The translations under genes were made by a program, and so were the position numbers. The notes under the pieces are model-generated. The model was not told the origin of the DNA, made no database searches, and worked only from the letters and a program-made list of their open reading frames with translations. DNA of 45,025 bases from a virus, in the IMG/VR virus record IMGVR_UViG_3300036850_000251, positions 1-45,025 of that record. One strand, written 5' to 3'. Below are positions 20,821 through 27,931 of the stretch, piece after piece (the stretch's first letter is position 1; each line of letters opens with the position of its first letter).

Positions 20821-21351
20821 ATGAAGAAATGCCCCTACTGCGCCGAGGACATCCAGGACGCGGCGATCGTATGTAAGCACTGCGGACGCGATTTAGGGTC
20901 GCAGACTCCGACCGTCGTCGCGGGCTCGACGCCGCTGCCTGTTACGGCAGCGACCACACGGCAGAGACGAAGTCTTGTCGGGAAGGTCATTGCGGGCGTG
21001 ATCGCCCTGCTCTTAATGGGTTGGTGCGCGCGTCAGATCGACCCGACCTCCGCACCATCCAGAACCGTGAAGCTGGACGCCGAAGTGAAGTTCAACGGGC
21101 TGCAGTTCACGATTCGGAATCCAAGCAAAGTCGACTGGGCAAACGGGAAGGCAGAGATCAACGGCGTCTTCAATGGTTACGAATATAAATTTGGCTCGCT
21201 GGCCGCCGGGCAGACCATCCAGGTTGGGGCGCTCCAATTCGCGAAGCGCAATGGCGAGCGTTTCAATCCCATTCAGATGAAGCCACAGGAGTTCTACGTT
21301 TACGCCGACATTCCGGGCGGCAGCGGCGTCTGGCAGGGCGGTTGGAAATGA
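20821..21351 (+). CDS. Zinc-ribbon transmembrane protein
   Basis: 176 aa. It opens with a zinc ribbon MKKCPYCAEDIQDAAIVCKH followed by CGRDLG (two CxxC pairs), then a Ser/Thr-rich linker, a transmembrane helix (VIAGVIALLLMGWCARQI) and a ~110-residue outer domain (KLDAEVKFNGLQFTIRNPSK; FNGYEYKFGSLAAGQTIQVG; QEFYVYADIPGG) of FxLD/Ig-like beta type. It lies in the lysogeny module, so it is probably expressed from the prophage. Such membrane morons may alter the host surface or block superinfection; this is not shown by sequence. Confidence 0.7.
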   Translation: MKKCPYCAEDIQDAAIVCKHCGRDLGSQTPTVVAGSTPLPVTAATTRQRRSLVGKVIAGVIALLLMGWCARQIDPTSAPSRTVKLDAEVKFNGLQFTIRNPSKVDWANGKAEINGVFNGYEYKFGSLAAGQTIQVGALQFAKRNGERFNPIQMKPQEFYVYADIPGGSGVWQGGWK

Positions 21352-21440
21352 GCGACAACGAGCTCCCCTTCTACGCCCCGAAGCGTCCGCCGGCGCCGCT
21401 GAAGAATCTCGATCGCGAACTCCGAAAGCTCGATCGGTGA
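21348..21440 (+). CDS. Tiny protein, 30 aa
   Basis: ATG overlapping the stop of the zinc-ribbon gene (ATGA) opens MSDNELPFYAPKRPPAPLKN and then LDRELRKLDR. Polar and proline-rich, no family. The coupling to a cell-surface protein suggests it is translated. Confidence 0.5.
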   Translation: MSDNELPFYAPKRPPAPLKNLDRELRKLDR

Positions 21441-21478
21441 CCGTCGTGACGCGCAATCGCCGGAGGTACAATTGAACC

Positions 21479-21895
21479 GTGGCCGCCAACCCTCTCGCGG
21501 CGCTCGAACGGCTCGTCGCCTCGAACCGACGCTTCGAGCATGCCGTCCGTCCCACTCTCGAAGCGCTCGGCACGGCGATGCACAGGATTCAGATTCCGCC
21601 GCACAATCGCGTGCTCGCCAGACAGTTGACGGAGGCCAGAGACGCGTTATTGAAAGCCAAGGAGGAATTCCTTGTGTCGCTCGACCAACAGACGACGTTG
21701 GTCCATGCGCTCGAGGACCTCTTACCGAGAGTGGTTGCGGCCGACCGTCGCAACGCCGAACTCGAAAAGCGGGTCGCCGAGCTAGAGAGCGATCTCGCGG
21801 CTTGGCAACGTCAGTACGAGCCAGAGAGCGATCTGTCCCGCCCATCGTTCTTCTCGAATATCCGCGCAGCGTTTTCAGCCCTGTTCGGGCGGTAG
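21479..21895 (+). CDS. Coiled-coil protein, 138 aa
   Basis: Helical throughout, with heptad-rich stretches (LTEARDALLKAKEEFLVSLD; RRNAELEKRVAELESDLAAW) and a C-terminal amphipathic end (PSFFSNIRAAFSALFGR). GTG start, 12 bases after GGAGG, with longer spacing than usual. It lies between the zinc-ribbon moron and the integrase. Function unknown. Confidence 0.65.
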   Translation: MAANPLAALERLVASNRRFEHAVRPTLEALGTAMHRIQIPPHNRVLARQLTEARDALLKAKEEFLVSLDQQTTLVHALEDLLPRVVAADRRNAELEKRVAELESDLAAWQRQYEPESDLSRPSFFSNIRAAFSALFGR

Positions 21896-21898
21896 GCC

Positions 21899-22069
21899 AT
21901 GCGCCCGGACGTTAAGGTAGTGCGCCTGCAATGGCGCATGCGGGTCGCGTTGTCGCTGATCTTCGTCGGCGCGTGCTTCTACATCATCCTTTCGGGAGGG
22001 TATCCGGAAGGCGTGCGTACCTGGGCCGCGGGTCTCATCGGAGTCGTCGGCGGGTACTGGCTCCGATGA
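21899..22069 (+). CDS. Small two-helix membrane protein, 56 aa
   Basis: Two hydrophobic stretches (RVALSLIFVGACFYIILSGG and WAAGLIGVVGGYWL) joined by a short polar loop. Its stop overlaps the integrase ATG (ATGA), so it is translated with the integrase. It could be a superinfection-exclusion or holin-like peptide; nothing decides this. Confidence 0.6.
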   Translation: MRPDVKVVRLQWRMRVALSLIFVGACFYIILSGGYPEGVRTWAAGLIGVVGGYWLR

Positions 22070-23337
22070 CCGTCTATCTCCCGAAGAACGCGAAGTCGTG
22101 GTACTACGACTATCGCTGGCGCGGTCAGCGGTTCTGGGGCCCGACGCACCAACTCACCAAGGCCGACGCGCAGCTCGTCGAGGCGCAGAAGAAACTGCGA
22201 CAGCGCCAGGAGGCCGGAGGCATCGCGCCCTCCGACGTCGACGCGACTCCACGTTTTCAGAAATGGGCGAACGTCTACCTGAAGTACCAACAGAAATTCG
22301 TCGATCGGCCCGACCTGGTGAAGCGCGCCGTCGACGTCGTGCTCGAGTTCTGGGGCGAACGTCCCCGGGCGCCGCGGTTTCGACCAAAGGGCACGAACGC
22401 GCACCCGCAGCCAGCGCCGTATCACGATCTGCGGCTCGGCCACCCGATCGCCGACGCGAGCTGGATCGAACGCTTCGAGCGCTGGATTGAGGCGCGCGGC
22501 GTCAGCGGCTCGACCCGCAACACGTACCTCAGCACACTGAGCGGGTTCTATCGGGTCGCGCGCGACCCGCAGTACCGCCAGGTGGCGCAGGTGCCGAACA
22601 ATCCGTTTCTCGAGATTCGGCGCAGCCGCCGCGTCGGACGCGTCGTCGCGCTCTCCGTCGACCAGGTGAAGGCCTGGATGGCGGCGGCGCCGCGCCACGT
22701 GCGGATCGCGATGGCGATCGCGGCGCTCGCCCCGAAGCTGCGCCTCCAGACGATCCTCGAGCTCGAGTGGCAGCGGCATTTCAATCGCGACCTGACGCGC
22801 ATCACCGTCTACGACCACAAAACCGGCGGCGCCGGCGTGCCGCAGGTGACACCGATCGACCCCCAGCTGCGCGGCATCCTGGAGGCGGTGCGGGGCACGG
22901 TAAAGACGGGCTTCGTCGTGACATACCGGGGCCGGCCGGTCACGTCGATCAAAAACGCGACGAAGCGCGCGGCGAAAGACGCCGAGTTGCCGTGGGGCGT
23001 CCACCACGGCGTCACGTTCCACTCGATTCGCCATTCGGTCGGCACGCTGCTGGCCGAGCTGGGCATCGGCGAGCGTCTGCGCATGGAAGTGATGGGACAC
23101 AAAGAGATTCGCACGACGCAGCAGTACACGCATCTCGCCGCCGCGTCGCAGGTCTATCCGCACGAGCAACTGTCGGCCGCGCTGGCGCTGAAAGACATCA
23201 TCACCGCGCCGGCGCCGCCGCGCCGGCGGCGCGCTGGACGGACTTTCGGGACGGCCGATCAGGATGCGACGGAACCGGCCCGAAAACGCGCGAACCGATC
23301 CGCGCGTCGATCGTCGCCGCGGGCCTCGCGATCGTAG
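22066..23337 (+). CDS. int: Tyrosine recombinase (phage integrase)
   Basis: 423 aa, usual size. It has an N-terminal arm-binding-like segment (YLPKNAKSWYYDYRWRGQRF), a core SAM-like domain (SGSTRNTYLSTLSGFYRVAR) and a catalytic domain with all residues of the family visible: R226 (KLRLQTILELEW), K252 (YDHKTGG), H319-x-x-R322 (FHSIRHSVGTLLAELG), H345 (EVMGHKEIRTTQQ) and the nucleophile Y354. The basic tail is long (PRRRRAGRTFG...). The tRNA-like att site begins 29 bases after its stop, the standard int-attP order. Confidence 0.95.
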   Translation: MTVYLPKNAKSWYYDYRWRGQRFWGPTHQLTKADAQLVEAQKKLRQRQEAGGIAPSDVDATPRFQKWANVYLKYQQKFVDRPDLVKRAVDVVLEFWGERPRAPRFRPKGTNAHPQPAPYHDLRLGHPIADASWIERFERWIEARGVSGSTRNTYLSTLSGFYRVARDPQYRQVAQVPNNPFLEIRRSRRVGRVVALSVDQVKAWMAAAPRHVRIAMAIAALAPKLRLQTILELEWQRHFNRDLTRITVYDHKTGGAGVPQVTPIDPQLRGILEAVRGTVKTGFVVTYRGRPVTSIKNATKRAAKDAELPWGVHHGVTFHSIRHSVGTLLAELGIGERLRMEVMGHKEIRTTQQYTHLAAASQVYPHEQLSAALALKDIITAPAPPRRRRAGRTFGTADQDATEPARKRANRSARRSSPRASRS

Positions 23338-23365
23338 ATTCGCTGAATGAAATCGGCCGAGTCGG

Positions 23366-23427
23366 GCCGGTGAGGCACAGGATTCGTAATCAGCAGGTCA
23401 CCAGTTCAAGTCTGGTCGCCGGCTCCA
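23366..23427 (+). other. attP: attP core: 3' part of tRNA-Thr(CGT)
   Basis: From about 23381 the sequence reads as the 3' half of a tRNA: anticodon loop TTCGTAA (CGT = Thr), variable region, T arm ACCAG-TTCAAGT-CTGGT, acceptor strand CGCCGGC, discriminator T and an encoded CCA ending at 23427. The anticodon stem is not complete on the 5' side, so crossing-over probably occurs at the anticodon loop. GCCGGTG at 23366-23372 can pair with the acceptor strand, but the D arm is absent, so this is not a working tRNA gene. Integration would restore the host gene. Confidence 0.75.
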
Positions 23428-23524
23428 ATGCTGTCAGATAGTTACGACGTTGTTTCGGAACTCCAATCAGCTGGACTTTCGGGAATGTCTTCGGCAGCGT
23501 GACGTTCGACGCCCGATGAACCGC

Positions 23525-23553
23525 TTGACGCCCCACTAAATTAAATATATATT
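23525..23553 (+). promoter_or_regulatory. Promoter of the toxin-antitoxin operon
   Basis: TTGACG (23525-23530) and TATATT (23548-23553), each five of six to consensus, are separated by 17 bases, in the only strongly AT-rich stretch of the region. It lies about 90 bases before the antitoxin start. The alternating ATATAT stretch overlapping the -10 is a natural place for an AbrB-type autoregulator to bind. Confidence 0.7.
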
Positions 23554-23643
23554 TCTCATATATCCCTGGTGGAACAGGCCGCTGGGGACATGGTCCGGAC
23601 GTCACCGACCGCCAGGCGCGTCCGGAGGGAGGAGGGGCCACCC

Positions 23644-23874
23644 ATGGCCGTTGTGAAGAAGCTCACGAGGCTCGGCGACTCGCGAGCCGTCGTTCTGCCG
23701 AAACCGTTTCTCGATCAACTCGCGCTCGGTGAATTCGGCGAAGTCGAACTGACGTTGGAGAAGGATCGCATCATCGTCGCACCCCACCGGTACGCCACTG
23801 AGACCGAGGCACGAGGGGCAGCGAAGCGGATGATTGCTAAACACGGAAAGGCGCTGGCGAGGCTGGCGAAGTAG
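23644..23874 (+). CDS. AbrB/MazE-type antitoxin
   Basis: 76 aa with the SpoVT/AbrB swapped-hairpin domain at the N-terminus: KKLTRLGDSRAVVLPKPFLD, then FGEVELTLEKDRIIVAPHRY. The C-terminal helix is basic (AAKRMIAKHGKALARLAK) and would wrap the toxin. A very strong ribosome site (GGAGGGAGGAGGGG) precedes ATG 23644. It lies 17 bases upstream of the Doc-type toxin, so it should neutralise it and repress the operon promoter. Confidence 0.85.
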   Translation: MAVVKKLTRLGDSRAVVLPKPFLDQLALGEFGEVELTLEKDRIIVAPHRYATETEARGAAKRMIAKHGKALARLAK

Positions 23875-23891
23875 CGAGGTTAGCGTTCGCG

Positions 23892-24317
23892 ATGGCCACT
23901 ATTTACCTGACCGTCGATGAAGTCGTCGCGTTTCATGCGGAGGTCCTCGCCCTCTACGGAGGAGCCGAGGGTCTCCGCTCTTACCATCTGCTAGCGTCCG
24001 CAGTCATGCAGGTTCAGCAGAGCGCATTCGGTGAGGATGCCTACCCGACGATCCCCGAAAAGGCGGCGGCGTACGGCTTCTGCATCGCCCAGAACCAGCC
24101 GTTCATCGATGGCAACAAACGAACCGCAATGCTGACGATGGTCTCGTTCCTCGATCTCAATGGATATCAACTGATCGAGGATGACGACGCTATCGCTCAG
24201 ATGTTCGAGGACGTCGGCGCAGGGATCATCGACCAGGGTGAATTCTTCGGGTGGGTCGTGAATCACGCTAGGCCGGCTCCGACCAGCAACGTCGTGCCAC
24301 TCAAGTCGAACGAGTAA
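23892..24317 (+). CDS. doc: Fic/Doc-family toxin with altered catalytic site
   Basis: 141 aa, the size of Doc (death-on-curing). Normal Doc/Fic proteins have H-x-F-x-(D/E)-(G/A)-N-(K/G)-R. Here the loop is NQPFIDGNKRTAM, keeping F71, D73, N75, K76 and R77 but with Gln69 (codon CAG at 24096-24098) in place of the catalytic His. Flanking family features are present: EGLRSYHLLASAV and FLDLNGYQLIEDDD. The antitoxin gene precedes it. It may be an inactive toxin, use other chemistry, or be a regulatory remnant. Confidence 0.85.
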   Translation: MATIYLTVDEVVAFHAEVLALYGGAEGLRSYHLLASAVMQVQQSAFGEDAYPTIPEKAAAYGFCIAQNQPFIDGNKRTAMLTMVSFLDLNGYQLIEDDDAIAQMFEDVGAGIIDQGEFFGWVVNHARPAPTSNVVPLKSNE

Positions 24318-24335
24318 GCGCGAGAGAGCTCGAAC

Positions 24336-24355
24336 GCTGGGCGTTTATGCCCAGC
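24336..24355 (+). promoter_or_regulatory. Hairpin between toxin and 69-aa gene
   Basis: GCTGGGC-GTTTAT-GCCCAGC is a perfect 7-bp stem with a six-base loop, 19 bases after the Doc stop. A U-tract does not follow; the ribosome site of the next gene does. It may be a leaky attenuator or an mRNA 3'-end structure. Confidence 0.5.
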
Positions 24356-24373
24356 TGAGAGGAGCGTTGTCAG

Positions 24374-24583
24374 ATGCCTGCATCAGCGGTCGACGTCAGA
24401 AACAACGTTGGTGTCGCGAAGGAGATCGTCGTCGCGTGGCTATCGTCGGCGACCCTAACGGCAGGAACGTTCGGGCACGACGCCAATAAAATGGGAAACT
24501 ATATCGGGACGGTTTATAAGCTTGTTCACAAGGCCGTCGTCGAAAGCACCGAAGAGCAGCTCCCGCGCGGCAAGTCCACCTAG
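24374..24583 (+). CDS. Hypothetical protein, 69 aa
   Basis: Compact helical protein (VDVRNNVGVAKEIVVAWLSS; DANKMGNYIGTVYKLVHKAV) of unknown family. GAGAGGAG lies nine bases before the ATG. It is the last gene of the rightward module and overlaps by four bases the convergent end of the late operon at 24580. Could be a third partner of the toxin module by position only. Confidence 0.6.
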   Translation: MPASAVDVRNNVGVAKEIVVAWLSSATLTAGTFGHDANKMGNYIGTVYKLVHKAVVESTEEQLPRGKST

Positions 24584-24834
24584 CGGCCTCGACTCGCTAG
24601 CCACTTCTCGCTGATGTGTCCGGCCGTGTCCTTCGACGCGCCGCCGTGCCACGCGCCGACGATCGCGAGCGCGGCTCCGATCAGCCGAGTGCCGAACGCA
24701 CCGAGGATCCGCGGCTGCGCGAGCTCGCGCAGCGACTGCAGGTCTGCCAGCTGATCGAAAAACGAATACAGCAAGACCAGCACGCCGGCGAGCATCGCGC
24801 GGTTCCAGGCGGACGTGGACGTGCGCTTCATCAT
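24580..24834 (-). CDS. Two-helix membrane protein, holin candidate
   Basis: 84 aa with two hydrophobic helices (MLAGVLVLLYSFFDQLADLQ and GTRLIGAALAIVGAWHGG) and a basic N-terminus (KRTSTSAWNR). A size and layout that fit a class II holin. ATG overlaps the upstream stop (ATGA). It is the last gene of the late operon, downstream of the lysin and lipoprotein genes. Confidence 0.55.
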   Translation of the reverse strand: MMKRTSTSAWNRAMLAGVLVLLYSFFDQLADLQSLRELAQPRILGAFGTRLIGAALAIVGAWHGGASKDTAGHISEKWLASRGR

Positions 24835-25199
24835 CGACCGGCCTCGATGTAGTCCAGCCGTTCGATCGGATGGACTTCCCACCAGCCGTGGCCGTGGTCA
24901 TCGTCGAACCGGCGGATACCACACACGGTGATGGATTTCCCGTGACGCTCGGCCTCGCGTAGGCGGGCGCGCGCGGCCGGCGTGTTCAGCGGGCTGTCCT
25001 TCGTAATCTCAGCGACGATGAAATGATCGTGGGGATCAGACAGGCGAACGTGCAGGTCGCCGTCTGCTTCGGTGCGCACCAGCGTCACGCGGCCGGTCAC
25101 GCGCACGTGCGTGCGCCGAACGGTCTTCATCTCGTCGATCGTCGCGTGGTGATACGGCCGCGACACGCCGAGCGCAAGCAGAAGCAACCAGGCGCCCAC
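24831..25199 (-). CDS. Exported OB-fold-like protein, 122 aa
   Basis: Short hydrophobic start (GAWLLLLALGVSR) acting as a probable signal peptide. This is followed by a beta-rich domain: THVRVTGRVTLVRTEADGDL, HVRLSDPHDHFIVAEITKDS, SITVCGIRRFDDDHGHGWWE. Similar small exported OB-type domains are common in soil bacteria. GTG start. In the lysis neighbourhood but with no enzymatic motif. Confidence 0.6.
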   Translation of the reverse strand: MGAWLLLLALGVSRPYHHATIDEMKTVRRTHVRVTGRVTLVRTEADGDLHVRLSDPHDHFIVAEITKDSPLNTPAARARLREAERHGKSITVCGIRRFDDDHGHGWWEVHPIERLDYIEAGR

Positions 25200-25200
25200 C

Positions 25201-25287
25201 CTACGTTCCCCACACGATGTTCTTCTTCTTCACGTACGCCCACGCCGACTCCGCCTGCTCGATGAGCTCTTCGAAAAACTCGAACAT
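25201..25287 (-). CDS. Tiny protein, 28 aa
   Basis: A very strong ribosome site (GGGAGAGGAGGA) stands before ATG 25287. The frame is MFEFFEELIEQAESAWAYVK then KKNIVWGT, an acidic amphipathic helix with a basic end. It ends one base before the next gene. The strong signal argues it is made in quantity. Role unknown. Confidence 0.6.
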   Translation of the reverse strand: MFEFFEELIEQAESAWAYVKKKNIVWGT

Positions 25288-25306
25288 GGCTGTCCTCCTC
25301 TCCCGG

Positions 25307-25984
25307 TTATTTGATGACGCGGCCGCCGAGCAGCCCGGCGATCGCTGGCAGCACCCACTGGACCACTTTCTTCACGAGGTTCGACGCGTCCGCACGCAAA
25401 GCCTTCTGCTCGGCCTCGATCGCGGCGAGCCGCGTGTCGATGCTGATCAGCTGTACCGAGAGCGCGCCGAGACGGTCCACGACGAGGTCCATGCGAGTCG
25501 AAAGCGGCGTTAGGTCGACTGACGGTAACGGCGCGGGTGGGGGTGGGGGTAGGGTCGCCGGTGCGGACGATACGGACGGTATGGACGGGTCGACGACATC
25601 CCGCGCGAATGGCGCGCGCCAGCTTCCCGCCGCGCTGCAGCCCAGCAACTGCCACGCCGGCCGATTCTCAGTCTCGCTGTTGATCAAGGCGTCATAAGCA
25701 CAGCCGTCGCGGCTCACCAACACGTCGACCGCATAACGCTCGCCGTTGACGGTGCAGCCGTTCTGCGCCGGGTTCTTGCCGCCAAAGAGGCCGACGCCGG
25801 CGTCGCGCATTTCCCACGCGGCGCGACTGATGATCTCGAACGCGCCGCAGGGACCGGCGATCGAGACGCCGCGCTGCGCCAGGTCGGCTCGGACGGAGGC
25901 GATGACCTCGACCGGCGACTGAGCGGCCGCCGGCACGGTCAGCGCGAGAAGGACAGCAATGATGAGCGCGCCGCGACGAATCAT
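25307..25984 (-). CDS. Exported protein with C-terminal membrane helix, 225 aa
   Basis: Signal peptide (MIRRGALIIAVLLALTVPAAA), a Cys-containing periplasmic domain (GPCGAFEIISRAAWEMRD; AYDALINSETENRPAWQLLG), a proline linker (PPPPPAPLPSVDL), a coiled coil (RLAAIEAEQKALRADASNLV) and a C-terminal hydrophobic helix (VVQWVLPAIAGLLGG). AAGGA lies six bases before ATG. Two membrane ends with a coil suggest a structural role in the cell envelope, perhaps in lysis, but no family is recognised. Confidence 0.6.
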   Translation of the reverse strand: MIRRGALIIAVLLALTVPAAAQSPVEVIASVRADLAQRGVSIAGPCGAFEIISRAAWEMRDAGVGLFGGKNPAQNGCTVNGERYAVDVLVSRDGCAYDALINSETENRPAWQLLGCSAAGSWRAPFARDVVDPSIPSVSSAPATLPPPPPAPLPSVDLTPLSTRMDLVVDRLGALSVQLISIDTRLAAIEAEQKALRADASNLVKKVVQWVLPAIAGLLGGRVIK

Positions 25985-26322
25985 GATGGTTCCTTGGGAC
26001 AAAAAGCGCGCCGTCCAATCGACGGGCGACCGTAGTTGTTACGTCTCACACGTCGACGGTGGTCGGGTCGCGCGCGCAGCTGCGCGCGGAGCTCGTCAAG
26101 CGTCTGCCCGCGCGCGGCCGCCTTCACGCACGCGAGGAGGTCGGGTTCGTCGATCACGTCGCCGAGTTCGTCGAACCAGGTCCACTGACAAGTGGCGATG
26201 TAGAGGTTCAACGTCACCTCGTCGATCGGTGTCGGGGCCGGCGCTGGGGCCGTCGCCGGCGGCCGCGCGGACGCACAGGCGCCTGCCATCAGAGCAATCA
26301 GCACGGCCGCCCCCATCCTCAC
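25981..26322 (-). CDS. Lipoprotein, possible outer spanin
   Basis: 113 aa. GTG start overlapping the lysin stop (GTGA). Signal peptide with a lipobox, ending LMAGAC, then SARPPATAPAPAPTP, a Pro-rich stretch typical of Rz1-type outer spanins, and a soluble part (TLNLYIATCQWTWFDELGDV) with a helical basic C-terminus. It follows the lysin directly, as spanins do. The soluble part is longer than in Rz1, so the spanin call is tentative. Confidence 0.6.
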   Translation of the reverse strand: MRMGAAVLIALMAGACASARPPATAPAPAPTPIDEVTLNLYIATCQWTWFDELGDVIDEPDLLACVKAAARGQTLDELRAQLRARPDHRRRVRRNNYGRPSIGRRAFCPKEPS

Positions 26323-26699
26323 GACGGATAGACCGTGCCCTTCCGGCGCTGGAAGTGAAAGTGCTCCTTCGGGTGCCCGGGATGCTCGAGCTGCCCGTAG
26401 AACCGCGCGGTTGCCAGGCCGATGCCGGTGACGGTCGGTGCGTCCGTTTCGCCATCGCTCAGCTCGAGCAGGACCTGGCGCAACACCGCGTCCTTTTGCG
26501 CCGGCGTGAACGACCACGAGCGGACGTCGTATGCCTCGCCCTTGGAGTGCGGGTCGTCCGGCGGATGCTGTTCGCACGCGCAGGTGATCAGCAGCGGCAG
26601 CTGCAGCCGGCGGGCGGTCCGCTCGAGCGCGCCGAGCAAGCGCACGCCGGCCGGTGCCACGCGCGCGAAATACACGCCGGGCTTGACCTGGACGATCAT
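26319..26699 (-). CDS. Endolysin, M15-family peptidase
   Basis: 126 aa peptidoglycan endopeptidase of the M15/VanY-like group. Zinc-binding residues are visible in the family spacing: H51 and D58 in PHSKGEAYDVRS, and H113-x-H115 in KEHFHFQRR. No signal peptide, so release needs a holin. ATG at 26699 overlaps the upstream stop (ATGA). It sits in the distal late operon with lipoprotein and membrane genes. Confidence 0.85.
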   Translation of the reverse strand: MIVQVKPGVYFARVAPAGVRLLGALERTARRLQLPLLITCACEQHPPDDPHSKGEAYDVRSWSFTPAQKDAVLRQVLLELSDGETDAPTVTGIGLATARFYGQLEHPGHPKEHFHFQRRKGTVYPS

Positions 26700-26869
26700 C
26701 GGCCGCTCACCGGCCAGTGATGGCGGCAGCAACCGCAGACGGCGACGTTGTCGTCGCGGACCTCGATAACGGTTGCGCCGCGGCGATTCAGGGCCTCACA
26801 CTTCGGGCATGCCAGGTCCACCTCGAGGCGGCGCCGCAGGGCGTCGTTGAAGTTCGACGCCGGCGTCAT
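26696..26869 (-). CDS. Small zinc-ribbon protein, 57 aa
   Basis: Both start and stop overlap neighbours (ATGA at 26866-26869 and again at 26696-26699). Residues: MTPASNFNDALRRRLEV, then LACPKCEALNRRGATVI and NVAVCGCCRHHWP, giving a four-Cys ribbon. Missed by simple length filters. It lies between the membrane coiled-coil protein and the lysin. Confidence 0.65.
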   Translation of the reverse strand: MTPASNFNDALRRRLEVDLACPKCEALNRRGATVIEVRDDNVAVCGCCRHHWPVSGR

Positions 26870-27084
26870 CGCGTCCCTCGCTGCAGCAGCACGTCGACCT
26901 TGCCATCGAGCCGCTCGAGATACTTCTCCATGCGTTCCATCCGGCGGTCCGACTCGGACGTTTTCGTCTCGACGACCGACAGCCGTTTCTCGACGTCGTT
27001 TCGGTCATCGGCGTACGTGCGGCTGCCCGACGTCGCCCACTGCAGGAGCGTGAGCGTCAGCGCCGCAATCGCCAGCCAGTTCAC
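26866..27084 (-). CDS. Membrane-anchored coiled-coil protein, 72 aa
   Basis: N-terminal transmembrane helix (WLAIAALTLTLLQWATSG) and a long charged coiled coil (EKRLSVVETKTSESDRRMER; MEKYLERLDGKVDVLLQ). Start at GTG 27084 is preferred (GAGG six bases upstream); a GTG at 27108 gives eight more residues. Resembles small phage proteins near lysis genes, perhaps an accessory holin or inner spanin-like protein. Confidence 0.65.
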   Translation of the reverse strand: MNWLAIAALTLTLLQWATSGSRTYADDRNDVEKRLSVVETKTSESDRRMERMEKYLERLDGKVDVLLQRGTR

Positions 27085-27112
27085 CTTGGTCCTCGTTCCT
27101 GGAGTCACGGCC

Positions 27113-27931
27113 CTACTGCACCTCGAACGTGATTTGGCCGTTTGTCGACGTGGTATCGGTTGCCGCTGACCAATTGCCCGTGGCAGTCAGATCTTTGTAA
27201 AGCGGGATTGTCGTGCCTCCGGCGGCTGTCTGCACCAGCCCCGCGGCTGCCGCGCCTCCGCTATCGACGACCCGAATTAAGGCCAGTGCCACCTTATTGA
27301 TCGTGAAGCCGCCCCACGCGCCATTCCCGATCAACAGGTTCGTACTCGGTGTCCCGCCAACGCTCGTCGTCGCCAAGAGAAAATTCACGGTGAGCAGGCG
27401 TCCGCGGAGGTAGTACCCGAGGTTGTTGACGTCGCCGCTCGCCACCGTCCACGTCATCGCGCCGTTGCCGGTGAAATTGCCGGCGGAAAACGCGGGATAG
27501 ATCCACGCGCCCTGTTCGTGGGCGGTGAGCCGCCACCGCGCGGCCGTCGCGTCGTACTCAAACTCCGCGCTGCCCGCCGCGGCGGCGAGCGACGTGTTTC
27601 CGGAGGTCGCGAAGTTGATGAGCCTGTTCGCGGCCGAGGCGCTTCCGTTCTGGTGCGCGAGGTCGACCTGGCCGGCGCCGATCGCGTAGATCGTCAACCG
27701 CTGGCCGTCGACGCCGGCGGCGATGCCCTGGATGGTCAGCAACGACGCGTTGTTGGCGAAAATCACCAGGTCGCCGAAGCCGGTCGGGATCGCCAGAGCG
27801 GTCTGCGTTCCGGTCGTCGTGATCGTCGACGTCGACGGGTCCAGCCCGTTGAGCGTGTCCGCTAGGTCGGTGTTCCAGATGCTCGCAGTGATGAGCTCGC
27901 CCGTCGTGCGATGCGCGATGGCCAGGCTCAT
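27113..27931 (-). CDS. Tail fibre-like protein, 272 aa
   Basis: Beta-rich virion protein with Thr/Ala/Gly repeats: starts LAIAHRTTGELITASIWNTD, later DGQRLTIYAIGAGQVDLAHQ and EYDATAARWRLTAHEQG, a pattern met at the start of tail-fibre tip proteins ('..Y.A....W.L.'). Follows the zinc-binding 140-aa gene (ATGA) and precedes the lysis genes. Confidence 0.65.
   Translation of the reverse strand: MSLAIAHRTTGELITASIWNTDLADTLNGLDPSTSTITTTGTQTALAIPTGFGDLVIFANNASLLTIQGIAAGVDGQRLTIYAIGAGQVDLAHQNGSASAANRLINFATSGNTSLAAAAGSAEFEYDATAARWRLTAHEQGAWIYPAFSAGNFTGNGAMTWTVASGDVNNLGYYLRGRLLTVNFLLATTSVGGTPSTNLLIGNGAWGGFTINKVALALIRVVDSGGAAAAGLVQTAAGGTTIPLYKDLTATGNWSAATDTTSTNGQITFEVQ

Noticed and set aside
21979-23169. 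Minus-strand frame of 396 aa opposite the integrase
   Set aside because: The plus strand has all integrase catalytic residues; the antisense frame shows no motif.
23366-23427. A working tRNA-Thr gene
   Set aside because: No D arm and the anticodon stem lacks its 5' half; it fits an integration core better.
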